From the NCBI GenBank assembly GCA_025933895.1, contig JAICZB010000003.1:1-31860 (forward strand): a stretch of 31,860 nt of DNA, read 5' to 3'. A program made the position numbers and the translations under genes. How positions within the stretch are numbered: the stretch's first letter is position 1; every line of letters starts with the position of its first letter. The notes beneath the pieces are model-generated. The model was not told the DNA's origin. It saw nothing but the letters and a program-made list of their open reading frames with translations, and did no database searches. Of this stretch, positions 1 to 7,240 are shown in pieces. This stretch comes from Thermoleophilia bacterium. GTDB taxonomy: Bacteria > Actinomycetota > Thermoleophilia > Gaiellales > Gaiellaceae.

Positions 1-477
1 GCTGCCAACGAGCTCGGCCGCGCGTTGTTCTCCGAGCTGTACGCTGCGCCCACGCGGCCGGTCAACAACGCACGGTTCGTGTTCCTCGATCCGCGAGCCG
101 AGACGTTCTACGGCGACTGGGAGCGCGTCGCCGGGGAGTGCGTCGCGATCCTGCGCTGGGCCGCAGGCCGCGACCCACACGACCGCCACCTCTCAGACCT
201 CGTCGGCGAGCTCGCAACACAGAGCGAGACGTTCCGTACCCGCTGGGCTGCACACGACGTGCGGTTTCACAACACCGGTGTCAAGGAGTTCCACCACCCC
301 GTCGTCGGCGAACTCAGCCTGACCTATAACCGAATGGACCTTCCAGCCGACCACGGGCTGACGATCTTCACCTACGCCGCGGAGCCGGGCTCTCGCTCCG
401 AAGAGGCGCTCAAGCTCCTCGGCAGCTGGGCGGCCACCGCCGACCCCGCCGAATCAGCCGGGCTCGGCCACACTTAA
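1..477 (+). CDS. MmyB-type XRE regulator, C-terminal ligand-binding part (5' truncated by window)
   Basis: The reading frame is open from base 1 to the TAA at 475-477, so this is the end of a longer gene. The visible ~158 residues match the C-terminal ligand-binding domain of MmyB-like regulators: NELGRAL, then ARFVFLDPRAE, YGDWERVA, a LVGEL segment with SETFRTRWAAHDVR, HPVVGELSLTYNRMDLP, and a closing YAAEPGS...ALKLLGSWA. In this family an N-terminal XRE helix-turn-helix binds DNA and this PAS-like domain is thought to bind a small, probably lipidic, ligand. The HTH itself would lie left of the window. A TTG at 25 could start a shorter protein, but the homology-like residues run through it, so truncation by the window edge is the simpler reading. 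The next gene downstream is a toxin-antitoxin antitoxin with its own promoter-like region. Confidence 0.85.
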   Translation, partial: AANELGRALFSELYAAPTRPVNNARFVFLDPRAETFYGDWERVAGECVAILRWAAGRDPHDRHLSDLVGELATQSETFRTRWAAHDVRFHNTGVKEFHHPVVGELSLTYNRMDLPADHGLTIFTYAAEPGSRSEEALKLLGSWAATADPAESAGLGHT

Positions 478-513
478 GACCAAGCTTTCGCGGCGCAGAG
501 GTTGGCCCGGGGC

Positions 514-536
514 TGCTATCGTGGTATCTTGATACC
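514..536 (+). promoter_or_regulatory. Extended -10-like element and 14-bp palindromic operator of the antitoxin gene
   Basis: A perfect palindrome, GGTATC-TT-GATACC (523-536), ends 13 bp before the antitoxin ATG. Directly upstream is TGCTATCGT (514-522), which resembles an extended -10 element. Ribbon-helix-helix antitoxins usually repress their own operon by binding such palindromes in the promoter, so this is the probable autoregulatory operator. The palindrome is seen directly; its function is inferred. Confidence 0.6.
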
Positions 537-549
537 GAGATGGGTGCCG

Positions 550-765
550 ATGGCTGACCAGAAGAACATGACCTTGCGCTTGTCCGCCGTGCAAGCGGAC
601 GAGCTGGAGGCGGTCGCGCGGGCTGAGGAAATCAGCGTGTCCGACGCCGTCCGGGAGGCGATCGCGGAGCACATCGACCGCAAGCGGAAGGACAAGGCCT
701 TTCGTGAGCGTCTGCGCGCCGTGATGGAGCGCGATCGTGAGATCCTCGAGCGGCTCGCCCGCTGA
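550..765 (+). CDS. Ribbon-helix-helix antitoxin (partner of a Doc-like toxin)
   Basis: 71 residues from ATG 550. The N-terminus MADQKNMTLRLSAVQADEL has the beta-strand (MTLRLS) and following helices of a ribbon-helix-helix DNA-binding fold, with SVSDAVREAIAEHI as the second helix. A charged C-terminal helix (RERLRAVMERDREILERLAR) would wrap the toxin. A TTG-initiated extension from 502 would run through the promoter palindrome and is less likely. The family neutralises Fic/Doc-type toxins, and a Doc-like sequence follows at once. The antitoxin looks intact while the toxin is not, so this may survive as an orphan antitoxin or regulator. Confidence 0.8.
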   Translation: MADQKNMTLRLSAVQADELEAVARAEEISVSDAVREAIAEHIDRKRKDKAFRERLRAVMERDREILERLAR

Positions 766-1025
766 CAGGCTTCGGCGGAGCCGAGCTGTATCCAGAACTG
801 TTCGACAAGGCCGCCGTCCTCTGCGCGCGCCTGGCCCGGAACCATCCGCTCCCGGACGGGAACAAGCGCGTCTCCTACCTTGCGCTGCTCGAGTTCATGG
901 CACGGAACGGGATCGAGTGGATGCCGCCGTCAGGCGACGAGACGGTCACGATGATCGAGCGCGCCGCGGCCGGCACGATCTCGGAGCGCGAGCTCGCGGA
1001 CTGGCTGCAGTCGACGCGGGCCTGA
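762..1025 (+). pseudogene. Doc/Fic-type toxin remnant lacking its N-terminus and start codon
   Basis: In the frame ending at TGA 1023-1025 the sequence reads TGFGGAELYPELFDKAA, then LARNHPLPDGNKR and a helical end (ERELADWLQSTRA). NHPLPDGNKR is the Doc version of the Fic motif (HxFxDANKR type) and keeps its catalytic-loop His, Asp, Asn, Lys and Arg. Doc proteins phosphorylate EF-Tu and are usually about 120-130 residues. Here only about 87 are present: the frame is closed by a TGA at 738-740, and there is no ATG, GTG or TTG before the Fic motif (the first ATG is at 897). The homologous part starts right at the antitoxin stop, as if a short deletion removed the toxin start and its first ~40-50 codons. 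The only conceivable start is CTG 762, overlapping the antitoxin stop. Probably inactive. Confidence 0.75.
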
Positions 1026-1060
1026 GCACTGAAGCAGGCGAGCAACTAACCTCGTTGTTC

Positions 1061-1405
1061 GTGTCACGCCCGGAGGTCGAGTTCGCCGCCAAGCTGGTTG
1101 AGCGCTACGCGGCTGCCAAGGTTCCGGCGGAGGCTCAAGACCAGGTCCGGCTCGAAGTCGAGACGGCGGGTAACTCGATCACGATCTGGGAGTGCCGTCC
1201 CCCATGGAGGCCGGAGTATGGCCTGGAGTGGACGCGGATGGGCATCGCGCGATTCCGGTACAGCCCAAGCGAGAAATCGTGGAGCGTCTACTGGACGCGC
1301 AGCGACCTCAAGTTCCAGCGCTACACGCTCGTCGGCCCCCAATCGGGGATCGGGCCGCTGCTCGATGAGGTCGCCCGCGACCCGCACGCCTGCTTCTGGG
1401 GCTGA
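1061..1405 (+). CDS. DUF3024 domain protein
   Basis: 114 residues from GTG 1061 (a TTG at 1055 would add two residues). The protein has the DUF3024 layout: an N-terminal helix (VEFAAKLVERYAAAKVP), a QVRLEVETAGNSITIWECRPPW segment split around residue 40, an aromatic-rich core (WTRMGIARFRY, WSVYWTRSDLKFQRY), and the family-like ending DPHACFWG. The function of the family is unknown; it is common in actinobacteria and often lies near mobile or defence genes. It starts 35 bp after the toxin remnant and may have been in the same transcript. A purine-rich AGGCGAG at 1035-1041 is a weak ribosome-binding candidate. Confidence 0.75.
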   Translation: MSRPEVEFAAKLVERYAAAKVPAEAQDQVRLEVETAGNSITIWECRPPWRPEYGLEWTRMGIARFRYSPSEKSWSVYWTRSDLKFQRYTLVGPQSGIGPLLDEVARDPHACFWG

Positions 1406-1415
1406 GAGGTCGGCT

Positions 1416-1432
1416 GCTCGGCTTGGCCGAGC
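1416..1432. terminator. Short perfect hairpin after the DUF3024 gene
   Basis: GCTCGGC-TTG-GCCGAGC forms a 7-bp perfect stem with a 3-nt loop, 11 bp after the DUF3024 stop codon. There is no T run after it, so it is only a possible terminator, separating the toxin-antitoxin/DUF3024 block from the integrase. Confidence 0.4.
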
Positions 1433-1492
1433 GCGTGTGGCTTCAGTAAGACCGGGCTCCCTCTCGATCTGAGAGGTGGTCTGCGCGAGATT

Positions 1493-1519
1493 CCTCGATC
1501 CATCGTTCGATCGAGGAGG
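1493..1519 (+). promoter_or_regulatory. Hairpin overlapping the integrase Shine-Dalgarno sequence
   Basis: CCTCGATC (1493-1500) and GATCGAGG (1509-1516) form a perfect 8-bp stem with an 8-nt loop. The right arm contains the first half of the AGGAGG Shine-Dalgarno (1514-1519) serving the ATG at 1526. Folding would partly hide the ribosome-binding site, a plausible way to keep integrase expression low. The structure is seen; the regulatory role is inferred. Confidence 0.5.
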
Positions 1520-1525
1520 CTCGAG

Positions 1526-2728
1526 ATGATCCAGCACGGTCAGGTGTTCAAGCTGAAGACGAAGGGTCCGGAGGGGCAGCCGCTCTGGGCGTATCGCTAT
1601 CGGCTCGAAGGTCGCGGCTCGGAGAGGCCGCAGGTGGGTGGGTTCGCGACGCGGGCTGAGGCGGAGAAGGCGCTGCGGAAGGTCATTGACCGGCTGGGGC
1701 CGGGTGGCGGACGGGCGACGATCACGCTCGCCGAGTTCGTCGACGAGTACCTGGAGATGCATCAAGCGGCGCCGGTCACAGTCGCGAAGTTGCGCTGGCT
1801 ACTCGGGAAGGCGACGGCGGTGCTCGGTGAGAAGCGGTTGGCGGATCTGTCGCCGCGGGACGTGTACGCGTGCCGGTTGACTGTTCCGGAGGGTCACCGG
1901 TTCGAAGCGACGCAGGCGCTGCGGCAAGTCCTCAACTGCGCCGTCGCTTGGGGCCTCCTCGACTTCAACCCGGCCAAGCTCGGTGTTCCCAACCCGGCGC
2001 GGCGGGCGAAGGAGAAGCGACCGTTCGAGACCTGGCAGCAGCTGGAAGCTTTGGCCGCGCAACTCGGGCCGCTGTATGGGCCGATGGTGATCTTCACAGC
2101 GGCGACCGGCCTGCGACCGTCGGAGCTGTTCGGGCTCGACAAGCGCGACGTCGACCGCCAACTCGGTGTCGTCTACGTCCGCCGGGCCTACGCCAACGGG
2201 CGCATCAAACACACGAAGACGCGGCTGAGCACGCGCGCGGTGCCGCTGCAGGCGAAGGCGTTGGAAGCGCTCGACCGGCTGCCAGCGTCGGACAACCCGA
2301 TCCTGTTTCCGAACATGCGCGGCGGACGGATCGACTTTCGCATCTTCGGACGCAAGCACTGGCGGCCGGCGCAGATCAAGGCTGGAATCGACCCGGTCCG
2401 CGGCCTCTATGACCTGCGGCACACGTACGCCACTTTCGCGCTGCGCGCCGGCGTTCCAGTGTTCGCGGTCTCCCGCTTCATGGGGACGAGCATCGCGATG
2501 ATTGATCGCCACTACGGCCATCTCGCCAACGACAGCCGCGACCACGCCGTCGCCCTCCTCGACGCGCTCGCCTTCGAGCGGGCGGTGGACGCTGCGTGGA
2601 CGTCGCCGCCGAGGCCGGCGAGGCCGCTCAATCAAAGGAGTTCGAGACCTCCCAGGAAGCCAAGGCGGCGAGTTGTGGACGCTCGGTGGACGCCGCGTCT
2701 CGTTTCTGTCGCCTCAACAGACGACTAA
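1526..2728 (+). CDS. Tyrosine recombinase / phage-type integrase
   Basis: 400 residues from ATG 1526 with AGGAGG 7 bp upstream. The layout is typical of actinobacterial element integrases: an arm-binding N-terminus (about 1-65), a SAM-like core-binding domain (about 68-160) and a catalytic domain (about 165-350). Catalytic residues visible are Arg197 in ATGLRPSELFGL, a beta-hairpin Lys around 229-231, Arg298 and His299 in YDLRHTYATF, and the nucleophile Tyr330 in MIDRHYGHL. The box II first His is Tyr295 and the usual LGH is MGT, a variant I believe is common in this branch. The last ~45 residues are Arg/Pro-rich and unstructured. A tRNA 3'-half remnant begins 26 bp after the stop, the usual position of an attachment site. 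The enzyme looks complete and would catalyse site-specific integration and excision. Confidence 0.92.
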   Translation: MIQHGQVFKLKTKGPEGQPLWAYRYRLEGRGSERPQVGGFATRAEAEKALRKVIDRLGPGGGRATITLAEFVDEYLEMHQAAPVTVAKLRWLLGKATAVLGEKRLADLSPRDVYACRLTVPEGHRFEATQALRQVLNCAVAWGLLDFNPAKLGVPNPARRAKEKRPFETWQQLEALAAQLGPLYGPMVIFTAATGLRPSELFGLDKRDVDRQLGVVYVRRAYANGRIKHTKTRLSTRAVPLQAKALEALDRLPASDNPILFPNMRGGRIDFRIFGRKHWRPAQIKAGIDPVRGLYDLRHTYATFALRAGVPVFAVSRFMGTSIAMIDRHYGHLANDSRDHAVALLDALAFERAVDAAWTSPPRPARPLNQRSSRPPRKPRRRVVDARWTPRLVSVASTDD

Positions 2729-2754
2729 AACGCTGGTGAGCAGGGGGTTCGTGA

Positions 2755-2796
2755 AGCCCTCTCGCGGACTCGAACCGCGGACCCCTTCCTTACCAT
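2755..2796 (-). repeat. tRNA-Thr-like 3' half (candidate attachment site, copy 1)
   Basis: Read on the minus strand, the 42 nt run from an anticodon loop ATGGTAA (anticodon GGT, threonine) through the 3' anticodon strand GGAAG, a perfect 5-bp T arm (CGCGG-TTCGAGT-CCGCG), and the acceptor 3' strand AGAGGGC with discriminator T. The sequence before the loop cannot pair with GGAAG and there is no D arm, so this is a tRNA fragment and not a gene. Tyrosine integrases commonly use tRNA anticodon-loop-to-3'-end segments as attachment sites, and an integrase ends 26 bp away. A 37/42 identical copy in the same orientation is at 28590-28631. Confidence 0.7.
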
Positions 2797-3080
2797 GCCT
2801 CCCTCAGTCGACCCGGCTGACCCGAGAATTGTCCCCAAGACCTGTCCCCACGCGATGCTAGTGCCGCCGGCCGCAGCGGCGCCCGGCCGGCATGTCGGAA
2901 GCGTTCGCGCGCTCAGATCATCTGGCGGCGTAGCTCCTCGCGCGGATGCTTTTGCGGACGGGGCTCCGATGAGAGCATCAACCAGCTCGACACGCTCTCC
3001 GCATGTCGAGCGGCCGTGGTGTGCTAGCGCGTGCCGTGTTCGTCCGGGTCTGCGCGGCACGTCTCCAATTGGAGGAAGAC
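2797..3080. other. Non-coding stretch beside the attachment-site remnant
   Basis: No convincing gene lies between the tRNA remnant and the terminator at 3081. The stretch holds a tandem heptamer GTCCCCA (2831-2850, listed separately) and an 8-bp inverted repeat GCTCGACA...TGTCGAGC at 2985-3011. Open frames here have no recognisable protein content or ribosome-binding site. Confidence 0.6.
2831..2850. repeat. Tandem GTCCCCA heptamer near att-like copy 1
   Basis: Two GTCCCCA heptamers with 13-bp periodicity sit 35 bp from tRNA remnant 1. The same arrangement, with 18 of 20 positions identical, occurs at 28399-28418 near tRNA remnant 2. Integrases bind short repeated arm sites near their core sites, which is one possible role; this is inference. 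Confidence 0.45.
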
Positions 3081-3107
3081 GAGAGGGCGGCCTCGTGCCG
3101 CCCTCTC
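3081..3107 (-). terminator. Strong hairpin after the secreted-protein gene
   Basis: GAGAGGGCGGC-CTCGT-GCCGCCCTCTC is a perfect 11-bp stem with a 5-nt loop, 18 bp beyond the stop codon of the minus-strand gene ending at 3126. It has no clear T tail, but position and stability suggest a terminator or mRNA 3'-end stabiliser. Confidence 0.65.
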
Positions 3108-3125
3108 GCCGAGAGCTCATCTGGC

Positions 3126-3482
3126 TTAGCGGACGGTGAGCTTGAGGTAGTTGTCGTCGGGCGCCTGGCCGACCATCATGATCACGTAGTTCCCGCGGCC
3201 GACGACGAGCGACTTGCCGACCGGGATGTGACGCAGTGCATGACGGGAGGCCACCTTCAGTGTCGCCTCGTCGAGGTTGAGAAGTCGAATGCGGCCTTTG
3301 ACCGTGGCCGCCTTCGTGAACTCCCCATGGCGCATAAACCAGTGGCAGCCTGGGTCGTGCATGGCGACCTTCAGAGTCCTCGGGGTGGCGTGATGCGCGG
3401 TCGTCGCCAGCGCCTGCCCGGCGCCAAGAGCTACGGCGCACAGGGTTGCGGCGATTGCGAGGGCGAGCACGTAGATCTTCAT
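3126..3482 (-). CDS. Small secreted protein of unknown function
   Basis: 118 residues from ATG 3482, preceded by AGGAGG at a good distance. A Sec-type signal peptide is clear: a short charged start, a hydrophobic core (VLALAIAATLCAVALGA) and an ALA site near residue 27. The mature ~90 residues read LKVAMHDPGCHWFMRHGEF, then KGRIRLLNLDEATLKVASRHALRHIPVGKSLVVGRG in pieces, ending MMVGQAPDDNYLKLTVR. The beta-rich pattern with GCHWF and scattered His residues suggests a small beta-sandwich exported domain, perhaps cupredoxin-like, but no metal site can be shown. The frame continues upstream without a stop into the cupin region, but that continuity results from a frameshift there; the signal peptide and ribosome-binding site mark the true start. 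It lies 128 bp downstream of the cupin and may share its transcript. Confidence 0.75.
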   Translation of the reverse strand: MKIYVLALAIAATLCAVALGAGQALATTAHHATPRTLKVAMHDPGCHWFMRHGEFTKAATVKGRIRLLNLDEATLKVASRHALRHIPVGKSLVVGRGNYVIMMVGQAPDDNYLKLTVR

Positions 3483-3610
3483 GGTTGTTCCTCCTGACGG
3501 TGCGGTCCGTGGCATGTCCGCATCGTCGGGCTTGTCGCTCGCGGCGGAATCCGGGCCAGCCGCGTAGCCAGTCGGTACTTCCCCGTAGATTTGGCCCGGA
3601 AAAGCCCGGA

Positions 3611-3923
3611 TCAGAACTTCGGGCGCTCGAAGACGACGAGCACCGCGAGCTGCTCGTAGCCGACGAATCGGTGGTCGGGCACCGGCCGGCACGAAGACCG
3701 CCTGGCCCTCGCTCAGGTCGACCCGCTCGCCCTCGACCTCGAGCGTGCCGGTGCCCTCGAGCACGACGTAGACCTCGTCGTCCTCATGCGGTTGTTGGCG
3801 GTCTGGCTCGGGAGCGACGAGGACGTAGACACCGAGCTCCAGGCCGGGCGACTCGTGCACGATCTCGTAGCCGCCTTGGGCTCGGAGGCGCTCGACTACC
3901 TCTCGGGTGTCGAAGCCGCGCAC
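3611..3923 (-). pseudogene. Small cupin-fold protein with a +1 frameshift
   Basis: Starts at GTG 3923, 15 bp after the stop of the acyl-CoA synthetase gene. The first part reads as a single-domain cupin: LGVYVLVAPEPDRQQPHEDDEVY carries the PH...DEVY metal-site motif, followed by VVLEGTGTLEVEGE and LSEGQAVFVPAGA. At the G triplet 3677-3679 the frame breaks. Removing one base restores a normal cupin ending (DHRFVGYEQLAVLVVFERPKF) and the TGA at 3611-3613, giving a 103-residue protein of usual length; 313 minus 1 is an exact multiple of three. As read, the frame instead runs on into the next gene. Either a recent mutation or a base-calling error. Such stand-alone cupins usually bind a metal or small ligand; the substrate is unknown. 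Confidence 0.75.
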
Positions 3924-3938
3924 GAACCGACCCTATCC

Positions 3939-6588
3939 TCACCAGCTCTTTGCGCGCCGCGACTGGGCTCGATCTGTGACTCGCACCCGCGCGTCGACAG
4001 CGAGGCAGCCGGTTGGCAGTGCGAGCACCGGATTGAGATCGAGCTCCGCCACCTCCGGTAAGTCATCGACCAGGAGCGAGAGACGCAGGAGAAGGTCGAC
4101 GAGCGCCGCCTCGTCGGCAGGAGGCGCGCCCCTGAAGCCGGCGACGAGTCGGCCGGCTTTCCCTTCTCGAACCAGTTCCTCTGCGTCGAGGTCGGTGAGC
4201 GGCGCGAGTCGGAACTGCGCCTCGCCAATCAGTTCGGCGAGGACGCCGCCGGGGCCGAACGCGACGAGCGGGCCGAAGACAGGATCCTGCACGGCGCCGA
4301 CCAGCAGCTCCGTACCGCCGCGCACGAAGGGCTGCACGAGCAGCGGCACGCTCAGCCACTCTGCGGCGGCACTCACCTCCTCGTCTGTACCGAGATCCAG
4401 GATCACGCCGCCCTGCTCGGTCTTGTGCACTCCGGCCGCTGCCGTCTTGAGGACGATGGGGTAGCCGAGCTCGCGGGCGGCGTCGACGGCCGTTTCCGGA
4501 GACGAGGCGAGCCGCTGGAGCACGAGCGGGACGCCGTAGCTCTCGAGGAGGCGGCGGGTCTGCTCGGGGTCGAGCCAGGAGCGGCCGGCCGCGACTGCCT
4601 CGCGCACCATAGCCTGCGCGCTGTCGCGGTCGCAGTCGACATCGGCCATCGCGCCGGCCGGCCGCCGCAGCCACTCGCCGCGCTCGGCGGCACGGCCGAG
4701 CGCCCTTGCTGCAGCCTCGGGGTAACCGAACGCGGGAACGTTCGCGGCGCTGCGGAGGTTCGGCGGGGCGCCCTTCGCACTGACGAACACGCAGAGGACG
4801 GGCTTGTCCTCGGCGGTCGCTGCGGCCTGGCTTATCGCCGCGCCGACCTCGTCCTCATCGGTTCCGACGGTGGGAACGAAGAGGACGATCGCGGCGTCGA
4901 ACGCGGGATCGGCGAGAACCGGCGGCAGGGCGTCGGCGAAGCTCTCGGCGGTCGCGCCGCCGAGCAGGTCGATCGGGTTCGCGCTGCTCCCCTCGACCGG
5001 CATGACCTCCGCGAGCGTCGCTCGGGTGGCCTCGCTCGGCTGCGGCAGCTCGAGCCCGGCTCCCTCGCAGGCGTCGGCGGCGAGGATTCCCAGCCCGCCG
5101 GCGTTCGTCACGAGCGCCACCCGCCGTCCGCGCGGCAACGGCTGAGCGGACAGCAACGTCGCGACGTCGATGAGCTCGTCGAGGGTCCGCGCCCGGGTGA
5201 CACCCGCCTGGCGGAAGAGTGCGTCGACGGCGACATCCGATCCGGCGAGGGCCGCCGTGTGCGAGCCGGCAGCGCGACCGCCCGCCTGCGTGCTGCCGCC
5301 CTTGAGAGCGAGGATTGGCTTGCGGCGGGCGACGCGTTGCGCGATCCGAGCGAACGCCCTCGGGTTCCCGAACGACTCCAGGTAGAGGACGGCGATCTCG
5401 GTCTCGTCGTCGTCCTCCCACCATTCGAGTAGATCGTTCGAGGAGACATCCGCCTTGTTGCCAATCGAAACGAACGAAGTGATGCCTAAGCCGGTCGACT
5501 CAGCGCGCTCGAGCAATGCCAGCCCGAGCGCTCCGCTCTGGGACGAGAAGCCGATCTTCCCGGCTGGGAAGCTGCGCGGCGCGAAGGTTGCGTTGAGGTG
5601 AACCGGGGAGGAGGCGATGCCGAGGCAGTTCGGACCGAGCATGCGGGCGCCGTAGCTGCGCACGAGGGCGAGGAGCTGGTTTTGCCGCTCGGCGCCAGCC
5701 CTACCCGTCTCGGCGAAGCCGGCGGAGATGACGACTAGGGCACGCACCGCGGCAGCGAGCGCGTCCTCTGCAGCAGCGAGCACCTGCTCCCCCGGCACGC
5801 AGATAACAGCAAGGTCGACTCCCTCTGCGATCTCGGCGATCGTGCGGTAGCCGTGGACGCCTGCGACCGAGTCGCCGTTTCGGTTCACGGGATAGGCCGA
5901 GCCGCCGAAGTCGGCGGACAGGACGTTGCGGAACAGCTCGCCGCCAATCGAGCCGCGGCGCTTCGACGCGCCTACCACCGCGACGGATCGCGGGCGGAAG
6001 AAGGGCTCGAGCGAGGCGCGCACCGCGACGTGGTCGCGTGCGGCGACGTGCTCGCGGTAGCCGCTCGTGGGAGCGATCGGGGAACCGGATCTCGAGCTCG
6101 CCGCCTTCGCCGGCACGCGTGACGGCGAAGCCCGCGTCGCGGAAGACGCCGAGCATCGCGGCGTTCTCGGACAGCACCTCCGCGACGAACTCCGCGATGC
6201 CGGCCTCCGCCGCTCGGGCCGCGAGCCTCTCAAGGAGGCGAGTGCCGATCCCGCGCCGCTGGAAATCGTCGCCGACTGCGAAGGCGACCTCCGCCGCCCG
6301 CGGGTCCCGGAGCCTGACCCAGTTCGCGACCGCGACGATGCGGCCATCCAGCGATCCGACGAGTGCACCACACTCCTGCCAGTCGGGAGCGAGCATGGGG
6401 TCGACGAGCGTCGAGCCGAGCGCTGGGAAGCCGTGGAAGCGGAGGTAGCGGCTCTGGTCCGAAAGGCCCGAGAAGAACTCGATGAGCGCGTCGGCATCCT
6501 CCGCGGCGGGCGGCCTCAGCCGTAGCGTCGACCCGTCGCGGAGGATGACGTCGGTTGCGTCGACTGCGTGTGCCGCCGTGGCGCTCAC
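3939..6588 (-). pseudogene. GNAT acetyltransferase fused to NDP-forming acyl-CoA synthetase (Pat-like), interrupted by a +1 frameshift
   Basis: Starts at GTG 6588, overlapping the stop of the upstream USP gene (GTGA). The first ~170 residues are a GNAT N-acetyltransferase: LRLRPPAAEDADALIEFF, then FAVGDDFQRRGIGTRLLERL with the acetyl-CoA RRGIGT loop. At the GGGG run 6079-6082 the frame breaks; removing one base gives a continuous 882-residue protein. The rest is a full ADP-forming type acyl-CoA synthetase: CoA-binding domain (SVAVVGASKRRGSIGGELF), PNCLG, SQSGALG, the phospho-histidine motif GSHTAALAG, and an ATP-grasp domain (YPIVLKTAAAGVHKTEQGGV, ELDLNPVL). Fusions of this kind in actinobacteria acetylate and silence enzymes such as acetyl-CoA synthetase; the N-terminal GNAT order is the reverse of Salmonella Pat. 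The retained histidine leaves real acetate/acetyl-CoA activity possible. As read it would make only the GNAT part. Confidence 0.8.
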
Positions 6589-7064
6589 GCAGCCGCCGCG
6601 TGCTCGTTTGCCTGCGGCTGAGGCCGCACGACCAGCACCGGGCACGGAGCCGAGTGAACGAGTCCGGTTGAGACGCTGCCGGAGAAGACTCTCCTCGCAG
6701 CACCCCAGCCGTGTGAGCCCACGACGATCAGCTGCGCGTCGTAGTCACTCGCCTGCCGGCAGATCTCGTCTACGGCGAAGCCGTCCGCCGCAACCGTCGA
6801 GCACGACACCCCCGCCGCGTCGGCCGCCTCTGCCACCGAAGCCAGAAGCTTCTCTACGCGCTTGCGCTCGTTTTCAGTGAGCTCGGCAACGATCGTCGTA
6901 TAGCCGTAGCCGGTGTAGCCGACCGCCGGCAGTGCGACGTGCACCACCGAGACAACGACGAGGGGCACGCCGAACAGCTGAGCTAGCTCGATCGCCTTCT
7001 CCTGAGCTTCTGCGGCCGACGGCGAACCGTCAGAGGCAAACAAGATTGGTCTCGTAGCGTTCAT
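6585..7064 (-). CDS. Universal stress protein (UspA family)
   Basis: 159 residues from ATG 7064 with a GAGAGGA ribosome-binding site. Single Usp domain: N-terminal strand and loop ILFASDGSPSA (Asp contacts nucleotide), and the C-terminal ATP-binding loop VVGSHGWGAARRVFSGSVS, which fits the G-2x-G-9x-G-S/T motif. It is therefore likely of the ATP-binding class. It ends by overlapping the GTG of the GNAT-synthetase gene, so the two are translationally coupled: a stress-type nucleotide sensor with an acetylation/acetate enzyme. It is divergent from a second Usp gene across a 176-bp spacer. In mycobacteria many Usp genes belong to the hypoxia (DosR) regulon. Confidence 0.9.
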   Translation of the reverse strand: MNATRPILFASDGSPSAAEAQEKAIELAQLFGVPLVVVSVVHVALPAVGYTGYGYTTIVAELTENERKRVEKLLASVAEAADAAGVSCSTVAADGFAVDEICRQASDYDAQLIVVGSHGWGAARRVFSGSVSTGLVHSAPCPVLVVRPQPQANEHAAAA

Positions 7065-7240
7065 CTCGCGTCCTCTCTACTGGGGTCCATGGCTCAAGTG
7101 TCGGAGCGAGGCCCGTCTGCAGCATCCGGGCACGACCTGCAACTGCTGCGGGAAACCACGGACACTGGTCGGCGGCTCTCTCGGATGCGATCGAGACCGG
7201 GCGGCTAGACGATCGTCTCGTCTACGAAAGGACGGACACC
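7065..7240. promoter_or_regulatory. Divergent promoter region between two Usp genes, with a 12-bp palindrome
   Basis: The 176-bp spacer must hold promoters for both Usp genes. A perfect 12-bp palindrome, AGACGATCGTCT, lies at 7207-7218, 22 bp before the right-hand ATG. GAGACGATCG recurs just inside that gene (7247-7256). The palindrome could be an operator for a dimeric regulator. I looked for a mycobacterial DosR box (GGGACT...AGTCCC type) and did not find one. Confidence 0.4.

Noticed and set aside
3126..3923. A continuous 265-residue cupin-secreted fusion protein
   Set aside because: The join has Arg-rich nonsense, then an internal signal peptide with its own ribosome-binding site. A one-base frameshift explains it better.
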